Positions 37,601 to 49,528 of a stretch of 64,000 nt of DNA are shown piece after piece. The DNA comes from Salvator merianae (Eukaryota; Chordata; Lepidosauria; Squamata; Teiidae), in contig QVOM02000126.1 in NCBI GenBank assembly GCA_003586115.2, forward strand, positions 53,990,839-54,054,838, read 5' to 3'. A model generated the notes under the pieces. It was not told where the DNA came from. It did no database searches and saw nothing but the letters and a program-made list of their open reading frames with translations. Position 1 is the stretch's first letter. Each line of letters starts with the position of its first letter. The translations under genes were made by a program, and so were the position numbers.

Positions 37601-38174
37601 ATATATCCTTCCCTCCCTCCCTTCCTCCCTCCCTGGCAGGAGGACACCCAGAGGAAGCTAGACATCAAAGGCCTGGGTAAAGAGGCTGCTTCCCATTAAA
37701 ATATAATCTCAAAGCAGTGTATAAAGAATAAAAACAGTTAAAATCATAATAGTTATTTAAAAAATAAATCAAGGATGGGGAGAAACAAACATTCACTATG
37801 GAATAAATGTATCAGCATAATAAAGATGGGGCATGCAGTATCTATGAATTCTCTCCACCTTTTGCGCTAGAAAGGTACTAGTTATGCTACTGGATGCCAA
37901 CAAAACCTGGAACAATTCTTCTACAGCTCACAAAAGTGTACAAAGGAAGATGATACCAGAAATAAGTCCTTCCTGGTATTCTAAACTGAATTTAGTATCA
38001 ATAAGACAAAGGAAAAGCAGAGGCATTGTACCTGATTACTAAGATATTCTTTCACTGGTTGTCTCTTCCAGAAGCTCTAAAGTTGCCATCATCATCATGT
38101 AGTGAGAAGACACCCGAATTAGTCATCATCTTAGGTTAACTGCAAGCAAGAGAAGAATTCTGAGTTTATCAAAT

Positions 38175-38353
38175 GCCCTTTCTGTACTTGGCCTTATTGT
38201 GGATTATATCCCAGAATAGGGACCTGCTATCCACATGCTAGTGCAAGCTATGAAAGGTGTTGCTCAGGGCCTACCATAGTCTGCACTAGCTTGCAGATGG
38301 TAGGTCCCTATTCTGAGATATAATCTGGAATAAGTCCAAGTGCAGAAAGGGCC
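38175..38353. mobile_element. MITE-A, copy 6 (both ends, 3-bp duplication)
   Basis: It runs from GCCCTTTCTGTACTTGG, with one terminal G lost, to CCAAGTGCAGAAAGGGCC. It is flanked by aat on both sides (38172-38174 and 38354-38356). Confidence 0.92.
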
Positions 38354-38841
38354 AATGTGGCAGCAAGAACACAAGCAGCTGACCTAAGTGCTTAGAGTGA
38401 AAAGATTAGGGTTCCATAGTTTGACTTTTGATGAGACTCCAAATGCCTTGATTTCCTGCACTTCCATTTGGGAAGCAGAGGATAGAAATAAGGATTCGTT
38501 GTCATCATCATCATCATCTATATGGAATGAGCTGTTCATGAGACTTTTCTTTCCTTGTCTTCCTCTGTTTTATAATCTCAACATTACCAAAGTACTGATG
38601 GGGCCAAGGTAATTTCACTAAAACTGGCAGTGGTTCTACTTTTGAGGGAACATTATTTTTCTACCTTTAGCATGGGTGGGCTACTTTGGGGTCAGCAACT
38701 GATGGTGGCAACTGTCCACATTGGGAAAGAGGGATTCTACCTTCTGAGACCTATCAAATGCCAGTATGTACAATACAGTTATATATAGTATAGAACTTCT
38801 TTTGAAGTTGAAAGATAGTTATGTGTCTTCAAAGGCATGTT

Positions 38842-39556
38842 GGGCCTTTTCGCACTGAGCGAGTGAAACGTTCTTGTCCGTTCACTAGAATGGAGCTTTT
38901 GCACTGCCACGGGTACGCGCCTCACCTGATCCAAACCGCTTCGTACCCGAACCCAACCCGATGCTGAGTAAGGCAAGACAAGTACTTACCTGTCTTGATC
39001 CCGACCCGCGCGATGGGGCGAAGATCGGGCACAGAGCTTTCGCACTGCGTCTGTCTCGCGGTTCCCTTCCGTCGCTCTGATGTCGGCGGATATGGTCATT
39101 GCCCACATGCGCCGTTCCTCGGTACGCAGACGCCGGCGACTTCATACTGTACTTCGTCCCACTTCGTACTGTACTTCGTCCCACTTCGTACTGTACTTCG
39201 TACCCACTTCGTCTCCGCTCCGTATCTCAGCTCCATATCTCAGCTCCGTATCTCAGCTCCGTCTTCGTATCATTGACTACGGAGCACGATATGGAGTTCC
39301 TTTTTGTCGCCGCGGAAGTGACACCGCTGGGACGGAGTGCTCCGCCAATGCCGAACATCAGAGGGAGGGATGTCCGGCGGCCGCAGCAGGCACGGAAATG
39401 AACAGGGCGACGGAGCGTTCACACTGACGTGGAGGCCGGCTGGCTTCAGGTACGTTTTAATGAGAAACAGTGCGAATGGAAGGGACCTCTCCTCATCTGC
39501 ACCAGCCTGAAGCAGGCTAATTAGATTGTTCTGCTTGCCTCAGTGCAAAAAGGCCC
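38842..39556 (-). mobile_element. Element C, copy 1 (GC-rich DNA transposon, 715 bp)
   Basis: It starts GGGCCTTTTCGCACTGAG and ends CAGTGCAAAAAGGCCC, with gtt on both flanks (38839-38841 and 39557-39559). It is rich in CpG compared with its surroundings. It is inverted relative to the copies at 48088 and 56275: its left part matches their right parts, including blocks 'gcgaagatcgggca' and 'gttcttgtccgttc'. It contains two internal minisatellites, three 22-bp units at 39139-39205 and a 13-bp unit at 39217-39262. No transposase frame is present. Confidence 0.88.
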
Positions 39557-40373
39557 GTTGTTTCACTTTATGCATTTCTTCCAAAGAGCTTTCAATTGCT
39601 CTTTGCCCCTCCACTTCTATCCATGTAACAACCTTGGGAGGCAACTTAGGCTAGGCAGACAGCTGCCCAAGAGCACTCTCTAACTTTCCATGGCAGAGAA
39701 CAGAGTTAAGCTCTGTTTTTTCCAGTCGTCATCTAATGCTCTATTCAGTAAACACCACAGTGGCAGCAGAGTTCTCTTGTGTATGCTGGTTGTATGATGG
39801 CACAGAGATATTTCCTGAGCGCATGTTTCCATCACTGTGAAACTATTAGCTTCCAATTTATATATTCATTGGGAGCATATGGACAGACTTATCAATGCAT
39901 TCCCTAAAAACAATGATGTCTGATGGTGCCTTTAGGGATCCTGAAGAACATCTACCATTCTACGCTGTACTTTTATTTCCCAGTTGTGCATTTTTCCGCT
40001 CCCTTCTCAAGCTAAGCATGCAGAGAATATAGTGACTGTTCTGCCAATGAAACGATGGTGTACTTCCCTCCTGGGGTAATTAGTGTAGTTTTCCTCATCT
40101 ACCCTCCTTTTCAGTTTGGCAGGGGAGGCCTGTTTCCCCAATTTTGCAGGCTGCAATATCTTCACTTTGCTTGTACTTGTTTTTTAGTTGGGCTATTATC
40201 ACTTTTGTAATTACAATCTGATAAGCTATAAATACCCACAGGTACTTAAATAAACCTTTCTGGATAATTAAGCTTAAGTATTTTTGTTCAGATTATGCAA
40301 ATTTACTCTACCTGCATTATACCTTCAAAGGTATCCACAGGTTGAATGGGCCTTTGGATCTCCACACTGAAAT

Positions 40374-40401
<28 letters not shown>
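40374..40401. repeat. (CA)n microsatellite
   Basis: An uninterrupted CA tract followed by imperfect units. Confidence 0.9.
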
Positions 40402-40406
<5 letters not shown>

Positions 40407-40607
40407 AAACACATACATAGATGTTTGCTGTATTTTCCTTTATAGAGGAGACAACATCTCTGTCCTAGATAACGAAATGCTCCATTTCCAGCTTATTTTT
40501 TTCTGACACTGTTCAGTTTCTGCAGCAATGTGTGCGCGCGTCTATTTGTGTTTGTTTTTTACTATGCAGGCAAGAAGGATATTTCACTTATTGAAAGAAT
40601 ATATTTA

Positions 40608-40683
<76 letters not shown>
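40608..40683. repeat. Compound (TA)n(TG)n microsatellite
   Basis: About 20 TA units pass directly into about 18 TG units. Confidence 0.95.
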
Positions 40684-40685
<2 letters not shown>

Positions 40686-41954
40686 TGCCCTGCTCTACCT
40701 GAGAACCACATGCTCTATCAATAGGCTTCTGTATATGATTCTCCAGGTGGATGGATAATTACGTGTATAAATGAATGTAGCATGCATGAATTGTCAGCCC
40801 AACCCTGCCTATTATAGGTGCTGTAATAGTCAGGTGAATAGTAGTGATGTTTGAACTTTTCAGAGATCAGGCTGAAACAGGTAACATACACTGTAAGAAT
40901 AATTGTCAAACTAAGGCTGAAATTTTCTCCCAAGTTTCCTCTTCAAAGCCACTTCCTGAGGGTAGTGGCAGGGGCAGCTGGATCAGAAGGGCAACATGAG
41001 CATCACCCCAGCCCATCCAATACCTCAAAATCAGAGCCCACTCTCAATTCCTCTTTTGTGCATGTCTCAATTCATGGCTAATGCATGTGAGATCAATTTT
41101 CATGTAGGTTTAAATAGAATTATGGTCCTTTCTATGTTTCACATATATGTTTTGGCTCCTAAGGCCACTTATTTTAAGCTGCCATGTCCTCCACTGTACC
41201 AGCCACAATGGGCACCAGCCACCACTGCATGCTGGACTGAGAAGCATATAAAGCTTGGGGAGCACAGAAGTGCAGAATGATGCCATATGATATCCCAAGG
41301 CATTCCAGATAACTAGAAGGCCATAGAGAGAGCCTTGTGACCCTGGAAGATTTATTTATTTATAATTGTTTTTGTTTTTTCACTGCTGTGATTGAGGTTA
41401 TGTCTTTATTTACCTTCACAGACCCTCACTGGACCATCTGAGGCATTATGTATCCATGTTTGGTGATATCCACCTCCCTCCAGAGCGAGTCTTATAACTG
41501 CCTGAGGGTGGGATCCCTGGCTATGACACTTCTGATGGCTTGTTTGGAAGGCCCAGTGATGTTATGGGGGAGGGTGTTTCAGTGAAACCACCTGTTCCCA
41601 GTCACCTGCCAAGTTATGTGTGGAATCAAAGGTCTAGAGAGGCTCAGTTATATGTAAAATATCTGGGTAACTGTGTGAATGCACATGTATACATGCTTGT
41701 ATGAGATATATATGTATATATTTTCCATTTTATCAATGGACTCCCTAAAGTGGACCCAGGTGCTTTGTTTTGTTTTAGGGGTTTAAATATATGTATTGAT
41801 TTTCAACTGGTATAACAGCAAAAGAAAACAATACTGAGAATAACAAGTATACAAAAATAACACAAATGGTATATAACTGCATTATTGGAATAATAAACCT
41901 GCAGAATTTGAATTGATGCTGATTGTGTTGTGTGGTTTGTTCTAAGATCTGAGT

Positions 41955-43337
41955 TTGGGTGTGTTCTGACATGGCATTTAATCAGTTTACAGTCCATGTT
42001 CAGTTTCTGTTGGCCCAACATGTTTTTGCTTTTCTGCAGTTTTTCTTGACTAAATTACCAAAATCAGGACTAATTTGCCTTCAGATTAAGAGATTTCTTA
42101 GCCCATTTCAGAATGCTAGCCTGTTTACCTTGCAATGTGAAAATGCACAAGGAAACTATTTGGGAGGAACTGTACTTTTTGGGGTGCATGCAGGGGGAAG
42201 GTTCCCCATTTCCTGTCATTCAGTGTTGGACTTTGTTGTGGGCGTTGTACTCACAACCAGAGTGGGAAGAGAGAACAGCTCATTCCTCTCCTCTCTCTGT
42301 GCTTGGCTGTTGTGCTCAGAGGAAGGGGGAAAAGAAGAGGGGAGGATGGTTGGGCAGCCAAGGCCAAACCAAGTAAAAGGGACGAGCAGAATGTTGTGCT
42401 CCTTGGCTACTGGGGCTTCTGGCAGCTCTCCAGGGGTCTCTCACTCAACTCAGCCTGCCTGCTAGCAGCATGCCTGACTCGCCATCTTCCACATTGCTGT
42501 GGAAGTCTCTGCTGCTGAGTACTGCTGACAAACCAGTGCTTGAGTTTTGCACAAGTCCAGACTTGCATACAGCATCAGCAGCACTTTTCCTCCTTTTGAG
42601 GTGTGCAGACACACACTCATGTGCAGTGGCAATCCCTATGGCAGGAGACCAGCCCCGCAGTGACCTGCTGGAAGGTCTCTCAAATTCCTTGTCCCACTGC
42701 ATCCAATCTCTTTCCCTCTCTCTCTCTCATGCACACAAACCACACACACAAACCACACAGAGAATGCTCCTCGTAAGTCAGCAGCAGAGGGAGAACGGGG
42801 GGGCGGGGGAGTTGACTGAGAGGATTATTAACACACACAGAGAGGTGGGGATGAGAGAAATTGTATTCTTATTATTTTAAAGCCTGGAAAAGCAAAACAA
42901 ACAAACAAATAACCAGCCACCCTCCCAAAACAGTTTCTCACAATGCCTTCGTTTGATCCCTCATTAGGATCTAACAAGGAGATTAGAAACTTTTTTTTCC
43001 CTTTTTTTTTTTTATTTAAAGAAAGTGTTTGTAAAGGGCAGGAAGAATCTCCCACCTTGCCTATTGTAACTTGTAGCCAAAAAAAAAAGGGAAGGAAGAA
43101 AGAGGGAGGGAGGTGGCCTTGCCCTCCCATGAAGAGAAGTCAGCCAATCACTGACTGCACAGGGAGGGGAATTGGTGAGGGGTGGTGCAGTTTCCCCAAG
43201 CCAAGCATGGGACAAATGAGATGTGAGAATGAGAGAGTCCAAACTGAGTCCTTGTGATATTGCAAATGTGAGAATGAACAGAACATGTACTCAGTCCTCA
43301 TTCTTCTCCAATACGGAATAAATTTGCTATGTGGGAC
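41955..43337. mobile_element. Element E, copy 2
   Basis: The left part (ttctgacatggcatttaatc to about 42210) and the right part (ccaatcactgactgcaca to about 43337) match copy 1 at 19623-21519 in the same order. The middle (42210-43140) is more GC-rich and unlike copy 1's L1-interrupted middle. Several overlapping frames of up to 168 codons cross it, but none has a transposase or other recognisable motif. Confidence 0.65.
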
Positions 43338-43499
43338 TGCACTTTTTATGTAGATTCTAAATCCTGGAAATCCCGCAACAACCATTTGCATAAAGGGATG
43401 AATTGGGAGGTGAGGAATCTTGATGTTTGGGTGTGATTTTCTAGAAGTGGCAGCCAAATGTCATTAAACTGAACTACTGAATCTTGGTCCCTCATTTAT

Positions 43500-43864
43500 T
43501 TTATCTGTGCTATGTTCTACACATGGGTGTACCACATATCCAGTGTGAGTTTATCATACGTTTTCCAATTACTGCCAATTACCCATTTTGCAGAGACAAA
43601 CAGAAATTTTAAAAGCAATTTATAGATCAGAACCTTGTTTGGATCAACAAATATGTTCAGCAAACATGTTTTCAGCATCAGGGCTAAATCCACCTTAAAC
43701 ACTTCCATTGTCTCTTCATAAATAGCAAGCCAGAAATGGGCTACCTTAGCACATGATGGATAAATGTGCAACAGATTGAAATATTGTATGTATTTTTGTA
43801 TGTATGTATCCATAAATCTGTTGGAAATTTTGATACAGGGAAGATCATCCCTGAGAGTTGACAA
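43500..43864 (-). pseudogene. L1 ORF2 C-terminal fragment, second subfamily
   Basis: The minus-strand frame 43517-43864 (115 codons) resembles the part of L1 ORF2 after the zinc knuckle. HIYPSCAKVAHFWLAI sits where 'HMWWTCAKSKMF' lies in the 2660 copy. SAKWVIGSNWKTYDKLTLDMW resembles the region near the ORF2 end. It is short, without the catalytic domains, and nonfunctional. Confidence 0.65.
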
Positions 43865-44729
43865 GAAGGAATGCCTACCTTGGGCCTATACTTCAGTGTT
43901 TTAAAGGAAACCATCATGGTGGCATCAAGCAGCTCTTCTTTGTGTTAGAAGGGACATGGGTACTGTCAGATCTGTCTCACTGGTACATTTCTATTTAAGG
44001 TTTCATTGCTCAATCCAATAATGAACTTCCATATTTGGTATTGGGATGAAACCTGCTACACCATTTCTACTGTTTTCCTTCACCACTGCTATTCTTTCCA
44101 AATCAGGCTTCCCTGATGAAATCAAGTCAGTGACCAAGACATTGATGCTGACCCCTCCCCGCTCCTTCTCCTCCTCCCCTGCTTGATCTTGGGGGATGAA
44201 ATCGAGGTAGAGATTGGGTTTTCCGAGGCAAGGGGAGCAAGGTGAGGTGTCAGCTGGAGATCTAATTTTTACCTACCCAAAATACACTGCAGCCTGTTAT
44301 GGATCAGCACACAGTTCAGGCAGGTGAATGACATCCCTGGAAAGTCCTGTTTGCACATGTCTTGTGTGTCACTAATCTGGTGAGTTGGAGAAACCAGATA
44401 CTAAATCAGGCCTAGGATTCACTACAGGGGGGCTAAATGAATTTTCTTTTCTTCTTCTGTCCATGTTTACCTTTTTCTGGGCTACTGCATTATTTTGTCT
44501 AAATGGCATTGCAGCCTCATACAAGCAGCTGTTTTGATTGGTTCACTGAAGACGATATACAAGCCAATTCCCCCACTCTGAATTTTTTGTGTGTGCGTGG
44601 GCGCGCGTGTGCATGCATGCATGCAAACACTGCAGTAAAGTAGACATACTTTCTTTTATATTAGCAACATATTGATTCTCTTTTTGGGTAATTATTGTTT
44701 CACTATGCAGTTTTTGAATAATCACATTG
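43865..44729. other. No gene seen
   Basis: An alternating GTGTG/GCGCGC/GCATGC tract lies at 44590-44625. No other feature was recognised. Confidence 0.4.
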
Positions 44730-44945
44730 AGGCTACATCTACCTGCACCTAAAAAAGTTGCTGCTCAAAAACAGCTTAGAGGTAGTAGCTGTGGTATGCT
44801 ATGGTTCCCATTCGACTTCTAATCTATAATTAAAGGTCAGAAATGTATTTTCAGGATTCTAAATGGATTAAAAGTGCAATGGGAACATGAGCTGCCATAT
44901 GCTACACTTTTGAGCTGTTTTTATTAATGTGTGTGAATGTAGCCT
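44730..44945. mobile_element. Palindromic MITE (AGGCTACAT ends)
   Basis: The ends are AGGCTACATCTAC and its near-inverse GTGTGAATGTAGCCT. The inner arms also pair: gtggtatgctatggttccca mirrors tgggaacatgagctgccata. It is 216 bp with no coding capacity and no obvious target duplication. Only one copy is in the window. Confidence 0.75.
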
Positions 44946-45151
44946 GAAAGATCCCTATATATCCCACTTTGCAGTAGAAAGCATTTGCTGTAACAGTGTG
45001 CAGACTTGAGGTTGCAATGGGGGGTAGGGATAGGAGAGATGACATGTACTATGCTTCTTCCTGAGTCTTGAACCTCCCAGGGACATCCCTAGCACACAAG
45101 TGAAGCAAAATAGCACATTTTCTGAGGTGTTACTTTCCACCCAGAAGGCTT

Positions 45152-45337
45152 TTATTTTCTTATGTTTCTGTCTAGTTTACTCCATTTATAAATAAGACAT
45201 GAAAGGTAGAAGAAAATGCCCAGTACCACCAGGAAGATACCGAGCTCCTGCTGCATGGCCAATCTATGCTGTTCTAAAGCTAGCTGACTGTGCAGGAGCT
45301 GAACCAGAATTAAAACATTTGCACTTTGAAGTTTCAT
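45152..45337 (-). CDS. Candidate single-pass membrane microprotein (unrecognised)
   Basis: This is a 61-codon frame from ATG. Residues 1-30 are amphipathic and glutamine-rich. Residues 32-50 (LGIFLVVLGIFFYLSCLIY) form a clean hydrophobic segment of membrane-spanning length. The tail KWSKLDRNIRK is basic, which would place it on the cytosolic side. An AATAAA signal overlaps the stop codon (45151-45156). The frame is open upstream to a stop at 45424 with no other ATG. It lies between a palindromic MITE and a SINE and is not itself repeat-like. I do not recognise the family, and chance hydrophobic frames of this size are not rare. Confidence 0.3.
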   Translation of the reverse strand: MKLQSANVLILVQLLHSQLALEQHRLAMQQELGIFLVVLGIFFYLSCLIYKWSKLDRNIRK

Positions 45338-45460
45338 GTCAATAACAGCAATCAGAAGTTGTTTAATTTGGGAACAAGGGGTTAAAGTAATCAGGTTGAC
45401 CTGGGTCAGTGTAGCTCTGGGTCACTCCAGCTGTAAATCCAGATCCAGCTTACCAGAGGC

Positions 45461-45768
45461 ATGATGGCGCAGGTGGCTAAGGCACTGATCTTTCAATAGG
45501 AGGATCAGAGTTCAAGGCTCTTGTCTGCCGTGTAGAGGGGATGAGTGCCCTCTACTGGCCTCTAGCTCCAGCCAACCTAGCTGTTCGAAAGCAAGTAACT
45601 GCAAGTAGATAAATAGGGAGCATCACATTTTGTGATGCGGAAGTTAGACAGATGTAAGCCTTCGGGCGAAAAATAACCTTGTAAGCCTCTTTGAGTCAGC
45701 TTCGGCCGAGAAAAGCGGAGTATAAAAACCAAGTTCTTCTCCTTCTTCTCCTTCTCCTTCTTCTTCTA
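45461..45768 (+). mobile_element. tRNA-derived SINE with (TTC/CTTCTC)n tail
   Basis: The A-box region is atggcgcaggtggctaagg and the B-box-like word is cagagttcaaggctc, about 45 bases later, giving a pol III promoter. A tRNA-unrelated body follows. The 3' end reads cttgtaagcctctttgagtc and gagaaaagcggagtataaaa, a tail typical of reptile SINEs that borrow a LINE 3' end. A pyrimidine microsatellite at 45735-45768 serves as the tail. It is well preserved, so fairly young. Confidence 0.85.
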
Positions 45769-45959
45769 AATGAATGTGCCTCCAGGCAGTGAGAGGAAAT
45801 TGTGGGACCTTGTTTGGAACCTACAATTGCCACTTACTGCCCCTGCCAAACAACAGGAAGCAATGCCAGGACAATCCTGGGCTCTTAGCTTGTCTGTCAT
45901 ATCTGTGTGGGATCACTGCTCTTATAAAAGAACACTGATGCAAATAAGCACCCACCCAC

Positions 45960-46040
45960 CCCTACCCTGCTGCTGCTGCTGCTTCTCCTCCTGCTTCTCC
46001 TCCTGCTTCTCCTCCTCCTCTTCCTCCTCCTCCTCTTTGC
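45960..46040. repeat. Pyrimidine-rich (CTG/CTT/CTC)n microsatellite
   Basis: Mixed triplets ctgctgctg, cttctcctc and ctcctcttc. Arg- or Glu-rich frames in antisense are artefacts of it. Confidence 0.92.
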
Positions 46041-46167
46041 ATATGGGTACTTTTGCAACAACAAGGTTCCCACAATGAAATGGCAGACAAGGTAAGCAAT
46101 CTGGCAAGATGGAAAACTTGGAGTCAGAACTGGATTTTTCATAATGCCTATATAGCGTATTTTTGAT

Positions 46168-46262
46168 GGATTATCCTGAGAGTATATTGGGATTGTCATG
46201 TCACTCCCAGTATAGACCCAGGAAAATCATGGTTTTTAAATCACATCTGAATGCACCCTAAG
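46168..46262. repeat. DNA transposon end (pair with 57965)
   Basis: The blocks ttatcctgag, gacccaggaaaatcatgg, tttttaaatcacatctg and aatgcacccta correspond in order to 57985-58075. Only this end is present here. Confidence 0.5.
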
Positions 46263-47949
46263 AGTTATGCAAGACCTGCTGATAGGGTTATCAGATAGAA
46301 AGGAGAACAGGACTCCTATTCCTTTAAAACTTATACAGAAGAGGAAGTTTAAGCAGGTGAGTTTTAATTCTGACCAGGAATTCTCTCCCCTTTCCACAGG
46401 GTAACCCTATCTGCTTTCCCTTTCCTCTGACTCACCTTTACCTGGCATAGTACTGTTCACATCTGCCTGCCTGCAACTGCAAAAGGCTGCTCTGTGTATA
46501 AGTATGTTTTTCTTAATATTATATGTTGTCTTATTAAGCTTTTCAAAATTATTATTGTCGTTATTTGAATGTGCCTGCAGTTTCTTTGAAAGGTGATGGG
46601 TTAAATATTCATTCCAGCAATACCTATGCAAAATCTAAACAACAATAACAAAACAGAAAAACAGTACAATAGGCAAACCATCAAAAATAGCCATCAAAAT
46701 CAATCGTAGACTCTTCTACTAGAGAGTAGCCTTTTTCTTTTCTTTTAGTAAATTCTGGCTTGAGTTACTGTTCCGAACTGACAACTGTCCCTTTAACAAA
46801 AAAGGATGAGTTTGCTAGGCTAGACAAATCACTTTTTCCCATAGCCCAGTCAATTACACTGCTTGAGTGCCCCCCTTTTGAAGAATTAACTTTTCACTTC
46901 CCATACCTCTCAAAAGTGACAAATCACCTACTGTGCAGCTTGAAAGATCATGCAGGAAAGTGAAACCTAGCACTATTTATGATTTCCTCCCATAAAAGAA
47001 TTGATTTTATTTCATTCTCACACCATCCACTGCAGAAACTAAACTGAACACCATATGTTCAAGGCCCAGAATTCACCTACAGCTTGTTATGAGCTTCAAT
47101 ACTTCCATTACTCACTTCCTTTATTCCTTAGTAGGAGAACTGGTAAGACCAAGGGCTTCAGCTACCATCAAAGCTCCAGTGCCTAGTAGATGTGTTCTTA
47201 GGACCCTTTGCTCTTGCTTTTCCTGACATTATTATTTTATTGATTTGGCAATGTTGCTAGACCTTTCAAAAATGTTATGCTTGGGAATGTCACACACCTG
47301 CATTAGATTAAATATTTGCCTACTTGGTCCATCGAAATATTCTGGCAGGGGAGCAAGAGATAGAAATACTCCAAATGAAGTTCAATTGTCATCTCCCCAA
47401 ACTGTGTGTTGATCTCCAGTAGCTCAAAAAGTGGTGAAGTGAGCTGTGAGTCAGTTTTTATCTTGCTACTTGCTGTTGATCCAGACTACCATTCTGTTTC
47501 TAAGAAGCCATCCTCATGAACTACTGCAGGAGTGACCAAGCCTTGGACACACATCTGAGGTCATGGTGATAGTGGGGGGAATGCTGCTGCAATGAAGCTT
47601 GTCCTCAGCAGAGGAAATCCCTCTGGGATCATGGGGCTGGGGTGGGGATTGAAACTGTGGCCAGATGGGTGCTGCAGCTCCTTGTCCCTATCTGTGATTT
47701 GGGTTTCAATTTTGGTCCTGGAGTTGCTTCTTCCCTCTTTTGTGCATCCCACATGGAGACGAAGGTGGCTTTCCAACAACTACCCCATTGAAGTACTTTA
47801 CTTTGATTTATCATTGGCTCTCTATGCTTGGAACCAAATGGAGCAGGATATTTGTCTGCCCTGATTACCACAAAGGCCCTGAAATGGGCCCATGTGGGTG
47901 CAGACTAAGACTGGCAACTCTGATTCTTTCTTAACGTTTTCAGGTAGAA
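46263..47949. other. No gene seen
   Basis: Short frames on both strands (e.g. 47592-47864, 90 codons) without motifs. Confidence 0.4.
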
Positions 47950-48080
47950 CACTGGAAAGGGCTAGAACTGGTACTGTGCATTCAAAAGATCCTAGGTTCA
48001 GTTCCTGGAATCTTGCAAGAAGTGGGCTCAGATGAGTTAATAGGTTGCTTTGTCATAAAAGGAATCTTTCAGTGCTCCTA
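47950..48080 (+). repeat. Possible degraded tRNA-type SINE
   Basis: ctaggttcagttcctggaatc resembles a B box followed by the SINE-typical 'cctggcatc'. The A-box region is poor. Confidence 0.35.
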
Positions 48081-48087
48081 AAGCACT

Positions 48088-48684
48088 GGGCCTTTTCGCA
48101 CAGAGCTCCGTAGTCCGTTCCAAGTAGTTGGCTTCAGACTGGAGAGGTTGGAGAACACTGGCTGCCCTTTGCACTCCCAGCCAGAGGAACGGACATGAAG
48201 CCAACCAGCAGAGGGAACAGTGCGAATGGCAGCTGCTAGTTTGGTACCGCACTCCATAGAATTGAGCTCCGCTTCGTAACTAGAGGGCTCCTTACGGAGC
48301 CGGCTTCGTAATGGCAGCTAGGCTGCCATGCCCAAAGGGCTATCCCAGGTACGAAGCTCTGTACCGGCGTGTGAAGCTTTGTACTGGGGTGTGAAGCTTT
48401 GTACCGGGGTGTGAAGCTTCGGACCACGCATACGCAGCCGCGCCAGCCACACCCAGCCGCCATTTCAAACACCGACAGGAGTGCGAAAGCACCATGCCCG
48501 ATCTTCGCTCCATCGTGCAGGTTGGAATGAAGACAAGCTTTTACTTGCCTAGCCTTACCCAGGATCAGGTATGAATCGGGTACGATGTGGTTCGGATTGG
48601 GTGAGGCGCATGCCCGCGGCAGTGCGAAAGCTCCGTTCCAGCGAACGGACAAGAACGTTCCACTGCCGTAGTGCGAAAAGGCCC
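48088..48684 (+). mobile_element. Element C, copy 2 (597 bp)
   Basis: It runs from GGGCCTTTTCGCACAGAG to GTAGTGCGAAAAGGCCC. Flanks act and tct differ by one base. It is CpG-rich. Three 20-bp units lie at 48353-48412 (gaagctttgtaccggggtgt type). Additional inward copies of the end motif (cagtgcgaaagctccg) lie near 48625. Confidence 0.9.
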
Positions 48685-48801
48685 TCTGTTTCTTGTATGG
48701 ATATAGTTCAGGATTTTGACCATTATAAACATGAAAAGTAATTTTTGCCTGAAACTGTTGTCTGCCAGTGCCACAGGTGGACAGATTTTAGCCCTCTAGA
48801 A

Positions 48802-48868
48802 TAGGGATGTGCAAATTTCAATTCACATTCAAACATTTGTATGGAATTTCATTTTTGCAAATTATTTA
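48802..48868. mobile_element. AT-rich hAT-like element, copy 2 (left end only)
   Basis: TAGGGATGTGCAAATTTCAA and the following bases match the first 70 bp of the element at 26449, and the rest is missing. Confidence 0.65.
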
Positions 48869-49528
48869 TATGAGGAAATTATCCTTTCAATAGGTAAGTG
48901 GATACAAACATATTTCAGGGTAAGGAACCTAAGCAAGAAGAAATATAGCAAGAAGGAAGGGAAGTGAGCTAGCATGGCTTGGTCTCAGGGAGAAATCTAA
49001 AGTAAATGCTACACAAATTTAATTTGATTTGCTTCAGGATACCTTGACCATTGAAGGCTAACCTGTTTTGCTATTTTTCAGTAGATTAGAATGGGGATAC
49101 CAGTCTTGGAGGCTTGGCTGCAGAGCTCAAACCAGTAAATCACTTGTACAAGGTGAAAACTGGGATTGTGTGGCAGGCAGGGACCATATATTATGTCCAG
49201 GCCTTTAAATCTCTTTCTAACAACCTTGCCTAAAATGATAATCATTCACAAGTACATGACAGGAAATTTACTAAGAACCCCATAAACATGGTAACAGTTC
49301 TAAAACTTTCCCTGATGGATCAAACTAGGGGTGGGCCAGGCAGCAGAAGTGCCAGGGGAAGGGTGAGAATATCTTTAAAACCTCATGCTTGGTTTCCCTA
49401 AATGGTGTTTTCATCAAGAGAAGATTAAGGCCTCTGTGTAATCACATATTCTACCTCCAAGAGCAGCTCACCCAAAGCTTTAAAATACGAAGGTGATGGC
49501 TCACTTGTGTTGCTTTGTGTTGTGTTTC
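48869..49528. other. No gene seen
   Basis: Nothing recognised. Confidence 0.4.

Larger units (their letters stand above)
36290..38174. other. No gene; microsatellites and one retroposon piece
   Basis: The (ATC)n tract and the retroposon end at 37488 are listed separately. A CCCT-type tract lies at 37608-37635. No gene was recognised. Confidence 0.4.
39557..41954. other. No gene; microsatellites
   Basis: Two long microsatellites are listed separately. The remainder shows no recognisable gene. Confidence 0.4.

Noticed and set aside
42470..42880. 136-codon frame in element E copy 2
   Set aside because: It ends in low-complexity CT and CA tracts, overlaps antisense frames, and carries no transposase motif.
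45461..45540. tRNA gene
   Set aside because: A-box and B-box-like words are present, but the cloverleaf cannot be completed and a SINE body and tail follow.
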